A stretch of 64,000 nucleotides of DNA from Methylophilales bacterium MBRSF5 (GCA_001044335.1 CP011001.1:124001-188000), one strand, 5' to 3'. Positions 18,981 through 29,218 are shown, counted from the stretch's first letter. Notes: generated from the sequence alone by a model not told the origin. Translations and numbers: made by a program.

Positions 18981-19136
18981 TTACTTGATCTTATTTTCTT
19001 TGTAGATGACGTGTTTTCTTGCCTTAGGATCAAACTTTTTGATTTCCATTTTGTCAGGCATGGTTTTTTTGTTTTTGGTTGTAGTATAGAAATGACCAGT
19101 ACCAGCTGTAGATTCTAATTTGATTTTCTCTCTCAT
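18981..19136 (-). CDS. rpmG: 50S ribosomal protein L33 (Cys-free type)
   Basis: A 51-residue protein beginning [20 protein letters not shown], with [17 protein letters not shown] and KHVIYKENK, matching L33. No cysteine is present, so it is the zinc-independent form. The start overlaps the rpmB stop (ATGA), the common rpmB-rpmG arrangement. It ends 8 bases from the opposing mscS stop. The A/T-rich gene ends are partly self-complementary but no good terminator is seen. Confidence 0.95.
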   Translation of the reverse strand: MREKIKLESTAGTGHFYTTTKNKKTMPDKMEIKKFDPKARKHVIYKENKIK

Positions 19137-19369
19137 ACCTTTTTACCTTCAGCTTTCATTTTAGCTATCACCGCATCAATACCTAGCTTATCAATAGTTC
19201 TTAATGCTGCATTAGTTATTTTTAGTGAAATCCAACGATTTTCACTTTCAACCCAAAACTTTTTATTTTGTAGGTTTGGCATAAAACGACGCTTAGTTCT
19301 GTTATTTGCATGCGAAACGTTGTTTCCACTTACTGGTTTCTTGCCTGTAACTTGACATTCTTTAGCCAT
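19133..19369 (-). CDS. rpmB: 50S ribosomal protein L28
   Basis: L28 is a late-assembly 50S protein. The 78 residues begin [20 protein letters not shown] and contain [18 protein letters not shown] and the C-terminal [17 protein letters not shown], all diagnostic. It lacks the paired CxxC zinc motif. Its TGA overlaps the rpmG start. A separate promoter candidate lies in the 70-base gap after dut. Confidence 0.97.
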   Translation of the reverse strand: MAKECQVTGKKPVSGNNVSHANNRTKRRFMPNLQNKKFWVESENRWISLKITNAALRTIDKLGIDAVIAKMKAEGKKV

Positions 19370-19403
19370 AATAAAACTCTTAACTTAATTTTGAAAGACG
19401 GTT

Positions 19404-19432
19404 ATTAAACCACAAAATGGGCCTAAAACCAA
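19404..19432 (-). promoter_or_regulatory. Promoter candidate for rpmB-rpmG
   Basis: On the minus strand, TTGGTT (19432-19427), a 17-base spacer and TTTAAT (19409-19404) are followed by AACCGTCTTTC. The CG at positions 4-5 and CTT at 7-9 after the -10 box repeat the pattern seen at rplN and rpsM, which raises confidence. Confidence 0.45.
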
Positions 19433-19439
19433 GTGTTTT

Positions 19440-19892
19440 TTAGTTCTTTCCAGTGCTTCCAAAGCCTCCCGAACCTCTGTCGGTTGCCTCAAAATCTTTC
19501 ACTATATTTAAATTAGCCTGCATGACGGGAACAATGATCATTTGAGCGATGCGATCAAGAGGTTTAATGGAGAAATTTTCACTAGATCTGTTCCAACACG
19601 ACACCATTAATTCACCCTGATAGTCGGAATCAATCAAACCTACTAAATTTCCGAGAACTATACCATGTTTGTGGCCTAAACCCGATCTTGGCAAAATACA
19701 TGCAGCATAATCAGGATTTTTTAAGAACATTGCAAACCCGGTTGGAATTAAAGCTGTCTCTCCGGGTTTGATTGTCATTTCCTCGTTGATGCAGGCCCTC
19801 AAATCCAATCCAGCAGAGCCTATTGATCCATAATCTGGTAGATGTTCTTTGATCATTTGATTGATAATTTTTATATCTACATTAATTTTCAT
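19440..19892 (-). CDS. dut: Deoxyuridine 5'-triphosphate nucleotidohydrolase (dUTPase)
   Basis: Hydrolyses dUTP to dUMP and pyrophosphate, keeping uracil out of DNA and feeding dTMP synthesis. The 150-residue trimeric-type enzyme has the five motifs: SAGLDLRA near residue 26, [13 protein letters not shown] near 67, [11 protein letters not shown] with the catalytic Asp near 85, [10 protein letters not shown] near 114 and [10 protein letters not shown] at the C terminus. The start overlaps coaBC by 11 bases. The coaBC-dut pair is common in proteobacteria. Confidence 0.97.
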   Translation of the reverse strand: MKINVDIKIINQMIKEHLPDYGSIGSAGLDLRACINEEMTIKPGETALIPTGFAMFLKNPDYAACILPRSGLGHKHGIVLGNLVGLIDSDYQGELMVSCWNRSSENFSIKPLDRIAQMIIVPVMQANLNIVKDFEATDRGSGGFGSTGKN

Positions 19893-21072
19893 TGGTCTTA
19901 AACCTATCGTAAATTTCAGTAAGAATACTATTCGCTAAAAATTTTTTTTCCATTTTGGGTAGAATTTTTTCTTGTTTCTTATCTAGAATAATAACTTCGG
20001 CTGTGTCTTCACCCATAGTTTTTTGAAGCTCATTGGCTATGATCATATCTAGGTTTTTTTCTACTAATTTTTGTTTAGCATAGTTAATTAAATTATTACT
20101 TTCGGCCGCAAATCCAACACAAAAAAGATTTGGAAATAATTTTTTTGTCGACTTTAAGATATCACTTGTTTTAATTAATTTTAAGTTAAGGACATTTTGA
20201 TCTTTTTTGATTTTGCCTTGAAAAACGTGATCTGCTTTATAATCTGAAACAGCGGCAACACTAATAAAAATGTCATGGTTTAATGCCTCATTAAGCACAC
20301 TTTGTTTCATTTCCTCATGATTATTTGCTTCAATTATCTTAATTCCTTTATGAGGCAACACTTCCGTTTTGCCTTTAATCAGAGTTACTTCTGCGCCTAG
20401 GTCAAAAGCTTCATTGGCTATTGAAATACCCATTTTCCCAGAGCTATGATTGGTAATAATTCGTGCATCATCGATATTTTCAGAAGTTGCGCCCGCTGAT
20501 ATTAAAATTTTTAGATCTTTTAATTTTGAGTTTGATAAATAACGGTTTAGATCTGTCAATATATCTTGTGGTTCAGTTAGTCTCCCAAGGCCAGTTTCCC
20601 TGCATGCTTGATCACCTGTTTCAGGACCGATAAAAGTAACTCCATCATTTTTCAATTGCTCTATATTTCTTAGGTTCGGAGGGTTCATAAACATGTAGGT
20701 ATTCATTGCAGGACAAATAACAAGGTTACAATTTCTTGCAGCACAAATATTTGTTAGAAGATCATCACAGATTCCCTGATTTATTTTTGCAATAAAATTA
20801 GCTGTTGCTGGAGCAATAAGAATAAGATCAGCATTTCTTGACACATGAATATGCTCCATTGTTTCATTCGAATTAGTGGTCCAAAAATCCTCATTGGTGA
20901 GAACCTTGTTGTTTGTTATTGCTTGAAAAGTAAGGGGTGTAATAAACTTTTTAGCTGCATCTGTCATTACCACTTGAACATTGATATTACTTTTAACTAA
21001 TAGACGTACCAGCTCAGCAGATTTATATGCGGCAATACCTCCACAAACACCAAGTATAATAGTTTTTTGCAT
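19882..21072 (-). CDS. coaBC: Bifunctional phosphopantothenoylcysteine decarboxylase / synthetase
   Basis: CoaBC carries out two consecutive steps of coenzyme A synthesis: ligation of cysteine to 4'-phosphopantothenate, then decarboxylation. The N-terminal flavoprotein domain shows [18 protein letters not shown] near residue 8, the catalytic His in [21 protein letters not shown] near 72, and [12 protein letters not shown]. The CoaB domain starts near 185 ([27 protein letters not shown]). The length of 396 is usual. It is divergent from the DUF429 gene with 18 bases between start codons. Confidence 0.97.
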   Translation of the reverse strand: MQKTIILGVCGGIAAYKSAELVRLLVKSNINVQVVMTDAAKKFITPLTFQAITNNKVLTNEDFWTTNSNETMEHIHVSRNADLILIAPATANFIAKINQGICDDLLTNICAARNCNLVICPAMNTYMFMNPPNLRNIEQLKNDGVTFIGPETGDQACRETGLGRLTEPQDILTDLNRYLSNSKLKDLKILISAGATSENIDDARIITNHSSGKMGISIANEAFDLGAEVTLIKGKTEVLPHKGIKIIEANNHEEMKQSVLNEALNHDIFISVAAVSDYKADHVFQGKIKKDQNVLNLKLIKTSDILKSTKKLFPNLFCVGFAAESNNLINYAKQKLVEKNLDMIIANELQKTMGEDTAEVIILDKKQEKILPKMEKKFLANSILTEIYDRFKTNEN

Positions 21073-21090
21073 CTCAATATTATAACAAAT

Positions 21091-21771
21091 ATGCCTACAA
21101 TTATTGGTCTTGATGGATGTTCGGCGGGCTGGGTGTCAGCATCAAAAAATTTAAAAACTAGCAAGTTGGAATTAAGATTAATTGACCGTCTTGAGCAAAT
21201 TAATCAAATTTATTATGAGCCTAAAATAATTGCAATTGATATGCCTGTGATTCTAGAGAATGGACCCCGTTCTGTTGATCAAAAAGCAAGAAAATTATTG
21301 GGAAGGAGAGCATCAACTATCTTTAGTGCTCCAGCAAAGGATGCTTTAATCAAAAATGATTATATTTTAGCTTCAGCAGAAAACTTCAGACTTACTGGAA
21401 AAAAACTAAGCGTCCAAAGCTTTAATTTGTTCCCTAAAATACGTGAGGTCCAAAATTTTTTAAAGACCCATCCTAAAATCAATATTTTTGAATCACACCC
21501 CGAGTTAGCTTTTATGAATTTAAATAACAATCAAGTTTTGTCCCAAAAGAAGAAAGATAAAGAAGGTTTTGAAATAAGAGTGAAATTGATAAATAAAATA
21601 TTTAAAAATTTTAGATTTGATAGATACAGAGCACTATATCCCAAAAAATTTGTTAATGATGATGATATTTTAGATGCATTTGTGACTTTGCATGTAGGTT
21701 TAAAGCTATATAATAAATCTTCAGAAATGATAGTGGATGATGATTTAAAAAATATGTCTATAAGTTTTTAA
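21091..21771 (+). CDS. DUF429 family protein (predicted RNase H-like fold)
   Basis: Uncharacterised family. The ATG at 21091 gives MPTIIGLDGCSAGWVSA, where the Asp is the first acidic residue of an RNase H/RuvC-like fold. IIAIDMPVIL near residue 52 and NIFESHPELAF near 133 are further family motifs, and DDDILDAFV near 190 supplies a late acidic cluster. A nuclease role is inferred from fold only. An upstream TTG at 21067 would overlap coaBC and is rejected. The stop abuts the cstA start with no gap. Confidence 0.8.
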   Translation: MPTIIGLDGCSAGWVSASKNLKTSKLELRLIDRLEQINQIYYEPKIIAIDMPVILENGPRSVDQKARKLLGRRASTIFSAPAKDALIKNDYILASAENFRLTGKKLSVQSFNLFPKIREVQNFLKTHPKINIFESHPELAFMNLNNNQVLSQKKKDKEGFEIRVKLINKIFKNFRFDRYRALYPKKFVNDDDILDAFVTLHVGLKLYNKSSEMIVDDDLKNMSISF

Positions 21772-23769
21772 ATGAAAAAAATAATTTGGTTTCTAATAAG
21801 TATTGCCGGAGCTATTGCCTTCTCTTTTATTGCTTTGGCTCGTGATGAATCGATCAATGCAATCTGGTTTATTGTTGCCGCTGTTTGTATTTATCTCATC
21901 GCGTATCGATTTTATGCTGCATGGATCGCCGCGAAAGCTCTTGTGCTAGATTCTAGTAAAGTTACACCCTCAGTTAGAAATAATGATGGTAAGGATTTCA
22001 TCCCCACCGACAAATGGATTGTCTTTGGCCACCATTTTGCTGCAATTGCAGGTCCAGGACCCTTAGTCGGACCAACTCTGGCTGCACAATTCGGTTATCT
22101 GCCTGGAACAATTTGGATTTTGGTTGGTGGTGTCCTCGGCGGAGCTGTTCAGGACATGTCCGTATTATTCTTCTCAATTAGAAAGAATGGAAAAAGTCTA
22201 GGGCAAATGGCGCGGGATGAGTTAAGCAAACTAGCTGGAATAGCATCTCAGTTGGGTACCTTTGTGATTATGATAATTCTTATTGCTGTGCTTGGTTTGG
22301 TTGTGGTCAACGCAATGAAGCATAGTCCATGGGCGACATCTACAGTAGCTGCCACCATCCCGATTGCCATTCTTATCGGACTTTATTTAAAAAATATTCG
22401 ACCAGGCCGAGTCCTAGAAGCAACGGGCATAGGAATTTTTCTTCTCTTATGCGCAGTTTATTACGGAGGGGAGATTGATCAATCTGAATCACTCAGAAGC
22501 CTTTTTGATCATGATGGTTTAACGCTTGCCTACGCAGTCATTATCTACGGTTTTTGTGCAGCCGTCCTTCCTGTCTGGCTTCTTCTTGCACCCAGAGATT
22601 ACCTGTCGACATTTGTAAAATTAGGCACAGTTATTTTTCTTGCCATATCTATTGTTATCATAAGACCTGAAATAAATATGCCAGCCGTTACACAGTTTGT
22701 TGATGGTTCGGGACCAATTTTTGGTGGTTCGCTCTTTCCATTTGTTTTTATTACGATTGCCTGTGGTGCGATTTCAGGTTTTCATGCTCTAATTTCATCA
22801 GGCACAACACCAAAACTTATCACAAATGAAAAATATATTCCCATGATTGGTTATGGTGGCATGTTGCTTGAGAGTTTTGTGGCTATTATGGCTATTGTCG
22901 CAGCCTGTGTTTTAGAGCCTGGTGTTTATTTTGCAATTAACAGCCCTCCAGGAATTGTTGGTGTAACAGTCGTAGAAACGATTGAAACGATTAACAGCTG
23001 GGGCTTTAGTGTGACGCTGGAGCAAATGCAACAATTAGCTGACGATGTTGGGGAAAGTACCTTATTTGCTCGAACGGGTGGAGCACCATCTCTGGCTGTC
23101 GGTATGGCGACTATTTTTGCTGAGGCCTTTGGTAAACATTTATTAGCCATGTGGTATCACTTTGCCATCATGTTTGAAGCCGTTTTTATTCTAACCACTT
23201 TAGATGCTGGAACACGTGTTGGGCGCTTTATGTTACAAGACATCTTAGGAAACTACTACAAACCCCTTGGCAACCATTCATCAGTTACTTCGAATATCTT
23301 AACAAGTTCATTTGTTGTTTTATGCTGGGGCTATTTTTTGTATATTGGTGTGATTGATCCTAATGGTGGGGTGAATATTTTATGGCCTTTATTTGGGATC
23401 GCAAATCAAATGCTGGCTGCGATAGCATTATGTGTGGTCACTGCCATGATCCTTAAATATAGAAATAAAATTTTTGCCTTAATTACTGGGATTCCGCTCA
23501 TATGGTTGTTAGTGATCACAACGACGGCAGCCTTTGAGAAGATTTTTAGTAGCGATGTAAGAGTTGGGTTTTTATCTGCAGCAAAAAATATAGATAATCA
23601 AATCATGAGTAATTCTACAAATATTGATATTAATGTATTGCAACAACTGTCTTTTAATCTTCATCTTAATGTGGTGATTGTTTCCATATTAGTGGTCATT
23701 TTGTGGATTGTGGTGTTTGATGTTTTCAAACTTATTTTTTGGAAAAAACATAGTGAAAAAACTATTTAA
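21772..23769 (+). CDS. cstA: CstA-family carbon-starvation / pyruvate-peptide transporter
   Basis: CstA/BtsT proteins are inner-membrane symporters for pyruvate or small peptides, induced by carbon starvation in E. coli. The 665 residues carry about 16 hydrophobic segments. Family blocks are VFGHHFAAIAGPGPLVGPTLAAQ near residue 84, GGAVQDMSVLFFSIR near 122, SGFHALISSGTTPK near 340 and LDAGTRVGRF near 480. The ATG follows the DUF429 stop directly. The small YbdD partner gene overlaps its 3' end. The substrate cannot be told from the sequence. Confidence 0.92.
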   Translation: MKKIIWFLISIAGAIAFSFIALARDESINAIWFIVAAVCIYLIAYRFYAAWIAAKALVLDSSKVTPSVRNNDGKDFIPTDKWIVFGHHFAAIAGPGPLVGPTLAAQFGYLPGTIWILVGGVLGGAVQDMSVLFFSIRKNGKSLGQMARDELSKLAGIASQLGTFVIMIILIAVLGLVVVNAMKHSPWATSTVAATIPIAILIGLYLKNIRPGRVLEATGIGIFLLLCAVYYGGEIDQSESLRSLFDHDGLTLAYAVIIYGFCAAVLPVWLLLAPRDYLSTFVKLGTVIFLAISIVIIRPEINMPAVTQFVDGSGPIFGGSLFPFVFITIACGAISGFHALISSGTTPKLITNEKYIPMIGYGGMLLESFVAIMAIVAACVLEPGVYFAINSPPGIVGVTVVETIETINSWGFSVTLEQMQQLADDVGESTLFARTGGAPSLAVGMATIFAEAFGKHLLAMWYHFAIMFEAVFILTTLDAGTRVGRFMLQDILGNYYKPLGNHSSVTSNILTSSFVVLCWGYFLYIGVIDPNGGVNILWPLFGIANQMLAAIALCVVTAMILKYRNKIFALITGIPLIWLLVITTTAAFEKIFSSDVRVGFLSAAKNIDNQIMSNSTNIDINVLQQLSFNLHLNVVIVSILVVILWIVVFDVFKLIFWKKHSEKTI

Positions 23770-23932
23770 GAATATTTTTTACTTCGTGAAAGAATTGGCT
23801 GGGGAGAATCATTACCAAAGATACCTCAAAGATGCTCAGAGCAGGCACGCATCCCATAAACTAATGACCCAAAAAGAATTTTATATCCATCAAATTGAAA
23901 AAAAATGGAATAAGATTAATCGTTGTTGCTAG
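23753..23932 (+). CDS. YbdD/YjiX (DUF466) family small protein
   Basis: CstA-type transporters usually have a short partner gene of this family downstream. The best start is GTG at 23753, inside the cstA end (17-base overlap), giving VKKLFKNIFYFVKELAG (59 aa). Visible family features are the YxxYL segment (NHYQRYLKD), the MTQKEFYIHQ motif near residue 37 and the conserved C-terminal RCC. A fused longer frame upstream is only the cstA shadow. Its last 17 bases overlap the 3' end of lgt on the other strand. Confidence 0.85.
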   Translation: MKKLFKNIFYFVKELAGENHYQRYLKDAQSRHASHKLMTQKEFYIHQIEKKWNKINRCC

Positions 23933-24701
23933 GTTTAATGAGATAAATACCGACAAGCACCATTGGAATACAGAGTATTTGCCCAAAACTGAAGAAATTC
24001 ATAAGTAAACCAATATGAGAATCAGGCTCTCTAAAGAATTCAGCAGCAATCCTAAAGAAACCATATAAAATCAAAAATAATCCAGAAATATAGCCAATCT
24101 TTCTTTGTTTTCTAGACAGTGTCCAAAGTATAAAGAAGAGTAATATACCTTCAAGGAAAAACTGATACAACTGAGAGGGGTGTCTAGGAATGCTATCTAC
24201 GTTGGGAAAGATCATTGCCCATGCGATATCTGTTGGGCGACCCCACAGTTCTTGATTAATGAAGTTTCCTAATCTTCCTAAACCCAAACCCAGTGGAACA
24301 AGGGGAGCTACAAAATCAGTCAACTCTAACCATTTTTTTTCATATCGAATTGCAATGAAGATTAATGCACCAATAACGCCCAATAAACCTCCGTGAAAGG
24401 ACATACCACCCTGCCACACTGCAAAAATCTCAAATGGGTTTGAAAAAAAATACCCTGGTTGATAAAATAAAACGTATCCCAGACGTCCACCTAGAACGAC
24501 GCCCAGCGCGCCATAGAAGAATAAATCGTCAAGGATTTTCTCATTTAAATTGCTTGGGTTTGGATGATTTATGATTTTATATTTTCCAAGCTGGATGAAT
24601 AAAATAAAGGCAAAGAAATACATTAAACCGTACCAGTGGACTTTGATTATTCCTAGATCCACAGCTATAGGATTTATTTCTGGGTAGTTAACCATCGTCA
24701 T
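23916..24701 (-). CDS. lgt: Prolipoprotein diacylglyceryl transferase
   Basis: Lgt transfers diacylglycerol from phosphatidylglycerol to the lipobox cysteine of prolipoproteins in the inner membrane. The 261-residue protein has about seven membrane helices. Characteristic blocks are VHWYGLMYFFAF near residue 21, GGRLGYVLFYQP near 75, the GGMSFHGGLLGVI block near 97, and the Lgt signature GRLGNFINQELWGRPTD near 140. Either Met1 or Met3 could start it. Only 27 bases separate it from ilvD, which is divergent. Confidence 0.97.
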   Translation of the reverse strand: MTMVNYPEINPIAVDLGIIKVHWYGLMYFFAFILFIQLGKYKIINHPNPSNLNEKILDDLFFYGALGVVLGGRLGYVLFYQPGYFFSNPFEIFAVWQGGMSFHGGLLGVIGALIFIAIRYEKKWLELTDFVAPLVPLGLGLGRLGNFINQELWGRPTDIAWAMIFPNVDSIPRHPSQLYQFFLEGILLFFILWTLSRKQRKIGYISGLFLILYGFFRIAAEFFREPDSHIGLLMNFFSFGQILCIPMVLVGIYLIKPSNND

Positions 24702-24728
24702 ATTATAATGTTTTTTTAAGGAAGCATA

Positions 24729-26582
24729 ATGCCAAAATATAGATCACATACTACAACACATGGTAGGAACCAAGCTGGAGCTAGAGCCCTTTGGAGAGCA
24801 ACGGGAATGGGTGATGACGATTTTGAAAAACCTATCATTGCAGTGGTTAATTCTTTTACTCAGTTTGTACCAGGCCATGTACATCTAAAAGACCTAGGCC
24901 AGCTGGTTGCCAGTGAAATTGAAAAAAATGGTGGTGTAGCCAAGGAATTTAATACCATTGCAGTTGATGATGGTATTGCGATGGGACATGATGGCATGCT
25001 CTATAGTCTGCCTAGCAGAGATCTCATAGCAGACTCAGTTGAGTATATGGTCAATGCCCATTGTGCAGATGCGATGGTGTGTATTTCAAATTGTGACAAA
25101 ATAACTCCCGGAATGCTTATGGCTGCGATGCGAATAAATATCCCAACAATTTTTGTATCAGGCGGCCCAATGGAGGCTGGAAAAGTTAAGTGGAATATCG
25201 AAGAAGTTAAAGTTGATTTAGTGAGTCCAATGATTGCTTCTGGAGATAATAATGTTTCAGAATCTCAACTAGAAAGTTTAGAAAGATCCTCTTGCCCAAC
25301 ATGTGGCTCCTGTTCAGGAATGTTTACTGCCAATTCAATGAACTGTTTAACAGAAGCGCTTGGATTAAGTTTACCTGGTAATGGCTCAACGCTTGCAACT
25401 CATGAAGCCAGAAAAAATTTATTCCTTGAGGCGGGTAAAAGAATTGTTAAGATCACTAAAAGTTACTATGAGGACAACGATAACTCTGTTTTACCAAGAT
25501 CAATTGGATCAAAAAAAGCATTTGAGAATGCAATGAAACTTGATGTGGCAATGGGCGGTTCGACCAATACCGTTCTTCATCTGCTAGCAGCTGCAAAAGA
25601 AGCTGAAGTAGATTTCACTATGAGTGATATTGATCAGATTTCAAGAAAGACCCCATGTGTTGCAAAGGTATCTCCGGCAACTCAAAAATATCATATGGAA
25701 GATGTCCATAGGGCTGGGGGAGTTTTTGGAATTTTAGCTGAGCTCAATAGGGGTGACCTCATTCATCGAGATGTACCAACTGTTCATTCAAAAACTATGG
25801 GAGAGGCTATTCAGACATATGACATAGTGACAACAGAGGATGAAAATATTAAAAATTTTTTTCGAGCAGCTCCCGGAGGTGTTAGAACAACTGAGGCCTT
25901 TTCACAAAATAAATTGTGGCCAACATTGGATAATGATCGGCAAAGGGGGTGTATAAGAAATATTAAAAATGCTTATTCCCAGGATGGTGGATTAGCTGTT
26001 TTATATGGGAATATTGCGAAAGAGGGCTGTATTGTTAAAACTGCCGGTGTAGATGAAGATATTTTAAAATTTACTGGCAGAGTAAGGCTTTTTGAGTCTC
26101 AAGAAGCGTCGATTAATGCAATCCTTGGTGATCAAATCAAAGAGGGAGATATTGTTCTCATCACTTATGAGGGACCCAAAGGGGGTCCGGGCATGCAAGA
26201 AATGTTATACCCAACCTCATATCTAAAATCCAAAGGTCTTGGCAAATCATGTGCTCTTTTGACAGATGGTAGATTTTCTGGAGGCACATCAGGTCTGAGT
26301 ATTGGGCACGTTTCTCCTGAAGCTGCTGAAGGTGGAGAAATAGGTTTGGTTGAAGAGGGGGATGAGATCGTGATTGATATTCCTAACAGGAGCATCAATG
26401 TTTCTTTATCTGATGATGAGCTTCAAAAAAGAAGACTTCGTATGGAAGGTAGAGGCGCCCAAGCATGGAAACCTCAACCAAGAGAAAGAAAAATATCAAA
26501 AGCACTAGAAGCATATGCACTCATGGCAACTAGTGCGGCCAAGGGCGCAGTTCGAGATATTAATCAAATTAAATCATCATAA
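24729..26582 (+). CDS. ilvD: Dihydroxy-acid dehydratase
   Basis: Converts dihydroxyacids to 2-ketoacids in isoleucine and valine synthesis, using an iron-sulfur cluster. The 617-residue length matches E. coli IlvD. The cluster cysteines are visible in [12 protein letters not shown] near residue 122 and [18 protein letters not shown] near 195, with [16 protein letters not shown] near 280. The C-terminal [11 protein letters not shown] and [11 protein letters not shown] blocks are near 515. AAGGA precedes the ATG. A shared TATAAT-like palindrome (24702-24709) lies in the gap to lgt, but no clear -35 box. Confidence 0.98.
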   Translation: MPKYRSHTTTHGRNQAGARALWRATGMGDDDFEKPIIAVVNSFTQFVPGHVHLKDLGQLVASEIEKNGGVAKEFNTIAVDDGIAMGHDGMLYSLPSRDLIADSVEYMVNAHCADAMVCISNCDKITPGMLMAAMRINIPTIFVSGGPMEAGKVKWNIEEVKVDLVSPMIASGDNNVSESQLESLERSSCPTCGSCSGMFTANSMNCLTEALGLSLPGNGSTLATHEARKNLFLEAGKRIVKITKSYYEDNDNSVLPRSIGSKKAFENAMKLDVAMGGSTNTVLHLLAAAKEAEVDFTMSDIDQISRKTPCVAKVSPATQKYHMEDVHRAGGVFGILAELNRGDLIHRDVPTVHSKTMGEAIQTYDIVTTEDENIKNFFRAAPGGVRTTEAFSQNKLWPTLDNDRQRGCIRNIKNAYSQDGGLAVLYGNIAKEGCIVKTAGVDEDILKFTGRVRLFESQEASINAILGDQIKEGDIVLITYEGPKGGPGMQEMLYPTSYLKSKGLGKSCALLTDGRFSGGTSGLSIGHVSPEAAEGGEIGLVEEGDEIVIDIPNRSINVSLSDDELQKRRLRMEGRGAQAWKPQPRERKISKALEAYALMATSAAKGAVRDINQIKSS

Positions 26583-26583
26583 A

Positions 26584-27462
26584 ATGACATCAAAATACTT
26601 AAAAATTGAAGAAAGTAATGGATTGCAATATCTTAAAATTGACAATCCACTTGCAGAAGCGACTGTCTCTCTTCAGGGGGCACATGTCTCTTGGTGGCGA
26701 CCTAAGTCAACAACGGAGGATGTTCTGTGGCTCTCAACCGATGCACGATTTGAAAAAGGAAGGTCAATCAGGGGGGGAGTACCCATTATTTGGCCTTGGT
26801 TTGGACAGCACCCCACCGATAACAGTTATTGCATACATGGATTTGCAAGAGTCATTCCTTGGGAGTTAGTTAAATCAGAAGATTTAAGAAATGGAGCAAC
26901 AAAACTGTTATTAAGAATGGTGCCCACTCAAGAAGTAAAAAAGCAATTATCTTATGACTTTTCTTTAGAGCTAATTATTATTATTGGTGAAAGTTTAAGT
27001 ACGAATCTTACGACAACCAATAACGCAAGCTTTCCGTTTGTAATCTCTGAGGGCTTTCATACTTATTTTTATATCTCTGATATCGAAAATATTAAAATAA
27101 AAGGTTTAGAAAGTGCGGTCCTAACAGACAAGGTAAATAATTTTAAAAAAGATATAGAAGGGGACGTCATTACTTTTAGTGGATCTGAATTTGATAAAGT
27201 CTATTTGAATAACAGTAACGACTGCTTCATCGAGGATGAAAAATTTAATAGAGTGATTACCGTCAAAAAATCTAATAGTAATTCCACAGTAATATGGACA
27301 CCAGGAGATAATAAGGCAAAAAAAATGGGTGACATGGGAGCTGAGGGTGAATGGCGAAGAATGGTTTGTGTTGAAGCAGTTAATGCCTTAGAAAATAATG
27401 TTGTCATATACCCTGGAAAATCACATACTATTGGTTCAGAGATTGCAGTCCAAGAGTATTAA
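26584..27462 (+). CDS. D-hexose-6-phosphate mutarotase (YeaD-like aldose epimerase)
   Basis: Proteins of this family interconvert alpha and beta anomers of hexose 6-phosphates. The ATG at 26584, one base after the ilvD stop, gives MTSKYLKIEESNG (292 aa). Family features are QGAHVSWWRP near residue 33, RGGVPIIWPWFGQH near 60, the catalytic-site IHGFARVIPWEL near 82 and EGFHTYFYISDI near 155. The C-terminal WTPGDNKAKKMGD and MVCVEAVN blocks are also present. An earlier in-frame start inside ilvD is rejected. Physiological substrate is inferred. Confidence 0.87.
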   Translation: MTSKYLKIEESNGLQYLKIDNPLAEATVSLQGAHVSWWRPKSTTEDVLWLSTDARFEKGRSIRGGVPIIWPWFGQHPTDNSYCIHGFARVIPWELVKSEDLRNGATKLLLRMVPTQEVKKQLSYDFSLELIIIIGESLSTNLTTTNNASFPFVISEGFHTYFYISDIENIKIKGLESAVLTDKVNNFKKDIEGDVITFSGSEFDKVYLNNSNDCFIEDEKFNRVITVKKSNSNSTVIWTPGDNKAKKMGDMGAEGEWRRMVCVEAVNALENNVVIYPGKSHTIGSEIAVQEY

Positions 27463-27523
27463 AACTTAATAAAACTATTAAATCCTGTTGGAACTTAACC
27501 TTAATTATTTTGACAAAGATTTA

Positions 27524-27832
27524 ATGAAAAAAATATTCCTACTATTTTCCCTAGTATTTATTTACTCATATTCATCTGCCGACGAAACAGGAAAGCAGTT
27601 AGCTCAAGAGAGTGGCTGTCTAGCTTGCCATTCAGTAAAAACTAAAGTTTTAGGTCCTTCCTATCAGGATGTCGCAAAAAAATATAAGCAAGATAAAACG
27701 GCTAAGTCCATGCTTGTAAAAAAAATAAAAAATGGGGGAAAGGGTAACTGGGGAAATGTGCCGATGCCACCACACCCAAAATTAAAAGAAAAAGATATTG
27801 AAAAAATAGTTACTTGGATCTTATCAATTTAA
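27524..27832 (+). CDS. Small periplasmic class I cytochrome c
   Basis: A 102-residue secreted monoheme cytochrome. Residues 1 to about 19 form a signal peptide ending SSA. The heme site CLACH is at residues 32-36, the LGP after it is typical, and Met81 in NVPMPPHP is the likely sixth ligand. This fits the cytochrome c-551/c-552 group, a likely electron carrier to the terminal oxidase encoded near 61 kb. An in-frame ATG at 27488 would add 12 residues before the signal peptide and is less likely. Its last 9 bases overlap the opposing permease gene. Confidence 0.9.
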   Translation: MKKIFLLFSLVFIYSYSSADETGKQLAQESGCLACHSVKTKVLGPSYQDVAKKYKQDKTAKSMLVKKIKNGGKGNWGNVPMPPHPKLKEKDIEKIVTWILSI

Positions 27833-29218
27833 TTTGCTGTTCTTAAAACCGTACATAAAGTAGATTACCAAACCAATTAGATTCCAAACAATAAATTTTA
27901 ACCATGTGTCTGTTGGAAGAAAAAAGATGAGAGAAGAGCATGATAGAACTCCCAATAAAGGAATCAAAGGGTGATATTTATTTTTGAAAACCTTTTGTGA
28001 TTTGATAATGTTTTGGCTTCTTATTCTGATCACACCGATACAAACAAAAATAAATGCGGTTAATGTGCCGATGTTAACAATTTCAGCTAAGTCACCGAGG
28101 GGAATCAATCCTGCAACTATTGATATCAAGACCCCTGTGATTAAAATTATACGAACTGGCGTTTTAGTTTTATTATTGATCAAAGATAATTTTTTAGAAA
28201 TTAATTGATCATTACTAATAGCCAGAAGAATCCTGGTCAAAGCATAAAATAACACCAGGATGACCGTCGTAAGTCCGGATATGACTCCAGTAGCAACAAG
28301 AGCCGACGCCCCTTTGAATCCGATTTTCATTAAAGCATAAGCGACAGGGGAGGATGTATCCAACTCCTGGTAATTCACAACGCCTGTCAATAAAGCTGAA
28401 ACAATAATATAGATGATGGTACAAAAAATTAATGAATAAATAATTCCTCGTGGGAGGTCGCGTTGAGGATTAATAGCCTCATCTCCTGCTGTTGACACCG
28501 CATCAAAACCAACGTAAGCAAAAAAGACAATGGATGCTCCTGCTAGGACACCAATCGTGTTGCCATTATCTAACTTTTCAAACCATCCATAAGGCATGAA
28601 GGGTTGCCAATTAGTAATATCAACATTAAAAGCAGCAACAAATATAAAAGTGAATATGGCTATTAATTTTACAAGAACCATAAGGGCATTAAATTTAACA
28701 CTTTCTTTAACACCGATGATGAGCAAAATCATAATTAGGATTATGATTAATGAAGCCGGTAAGTTAATTAACCCTCCCTGGCTTGGGCCTTTGGATAATG
28801 CTTCAGGAATTTCTAGCCCAATTGAGACCAACGCGCTCTGAAAATAACCTGACCAACCATTGGCTACTGCAGCGATTGACATTCCATACTCCAGCAATAA
28901 AATCCAACCAATCATCCATGCAATAAGCTCACCAAAAGTAACGTAAGCATAGCCGTAAGCACTTCCACACCCACCTACGGATGAGGAAAGTTCGGCATAA
29001 GACAGAGCTGCGAAGGTACAGGCCAGGCCTGAAATAACAAATGATAAAACTACCGCAGGGCCAGCAAGATTGGCTGCTGCAATACCTGTTAGAACAAAGA
29101 TACCAGTTCCAATAATACAGCCTATTCCTAACAGAGTAAGGTCAAAGGTGGAGAGACATCTTTTTAGACCGCTTGCACCAGCATTGATACTTTTTTTCCT
29201 AAATAGCCGCTCAAACAT
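27824..29218 (-). CDS. APC-family amino acid permease
   Basis: A 464-residue inner-membrane transporter with about 12 predicted helices. It shows the APC features [17 protein letters not shown] near residue 30, [24 protein letters not shown] near 70 and [23 protein letters not shown] near 245. The N-terminal sequence resembles the cationic amino acid transporter subgroup, but substrate is uncertain. The start overlaps the hemF stop by 8 bases. The 3' end overlaps the cytochrome c gene. Confidence 0.88.
   Translation of the reverse strand: MFERLFRKKSINAGASGLKRCLSTFDLTLLGIGCIIGTGIFVLTGIAAANLAGPAVVLSFVISGLACTFAALSYAELSSSVGGCGSAYGYAYVTFGELIAWMIGWILLLEYGMSIAAVANGWSGYFQSALVSIGLEIPEALSKGPSQGGLINLPASLIIILIMILLIIGVKESVKFNALMVLVKLIAIFTFIFVAAFNVDITNWQPFMPYGWFEKLDNGNTIGVLAGASIVFFAYVGFDAVSTAGDEAINPQRDLPRGIIYSLIFCTIIYIIVSALLTGVVNYQELDTSSPVAYALMKIGFKGASALVATGVISGLTTVILVLFYALTRILLAISNDQLISKKLSLINNKTKTPVRIILITGVLISIVAGLIPLGDLAEIVNIGTLTAFIFVCIGVIRIRSQNIIKSQKVFKNKYHPLIPLLGVLSCSSLIFFLPTDTWLKFIVWNLIGLVIYFMYGFKNSKLN

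Noticed and set aside
18955-19012. Possible bidirectional terminator between mscS and rpmG
   Set aside because: The inverted repeat is only imperfect A/T sequence made by the two gene ends, with bulges and no GC stem.
24702-24728. Shared TATAAT palindrome as a divergent lgt/ilvD promoter
   Set aside because: The -10-like sequence is present, but neither direction has a -35 box at a sensible distance, so I did not call a promoter.
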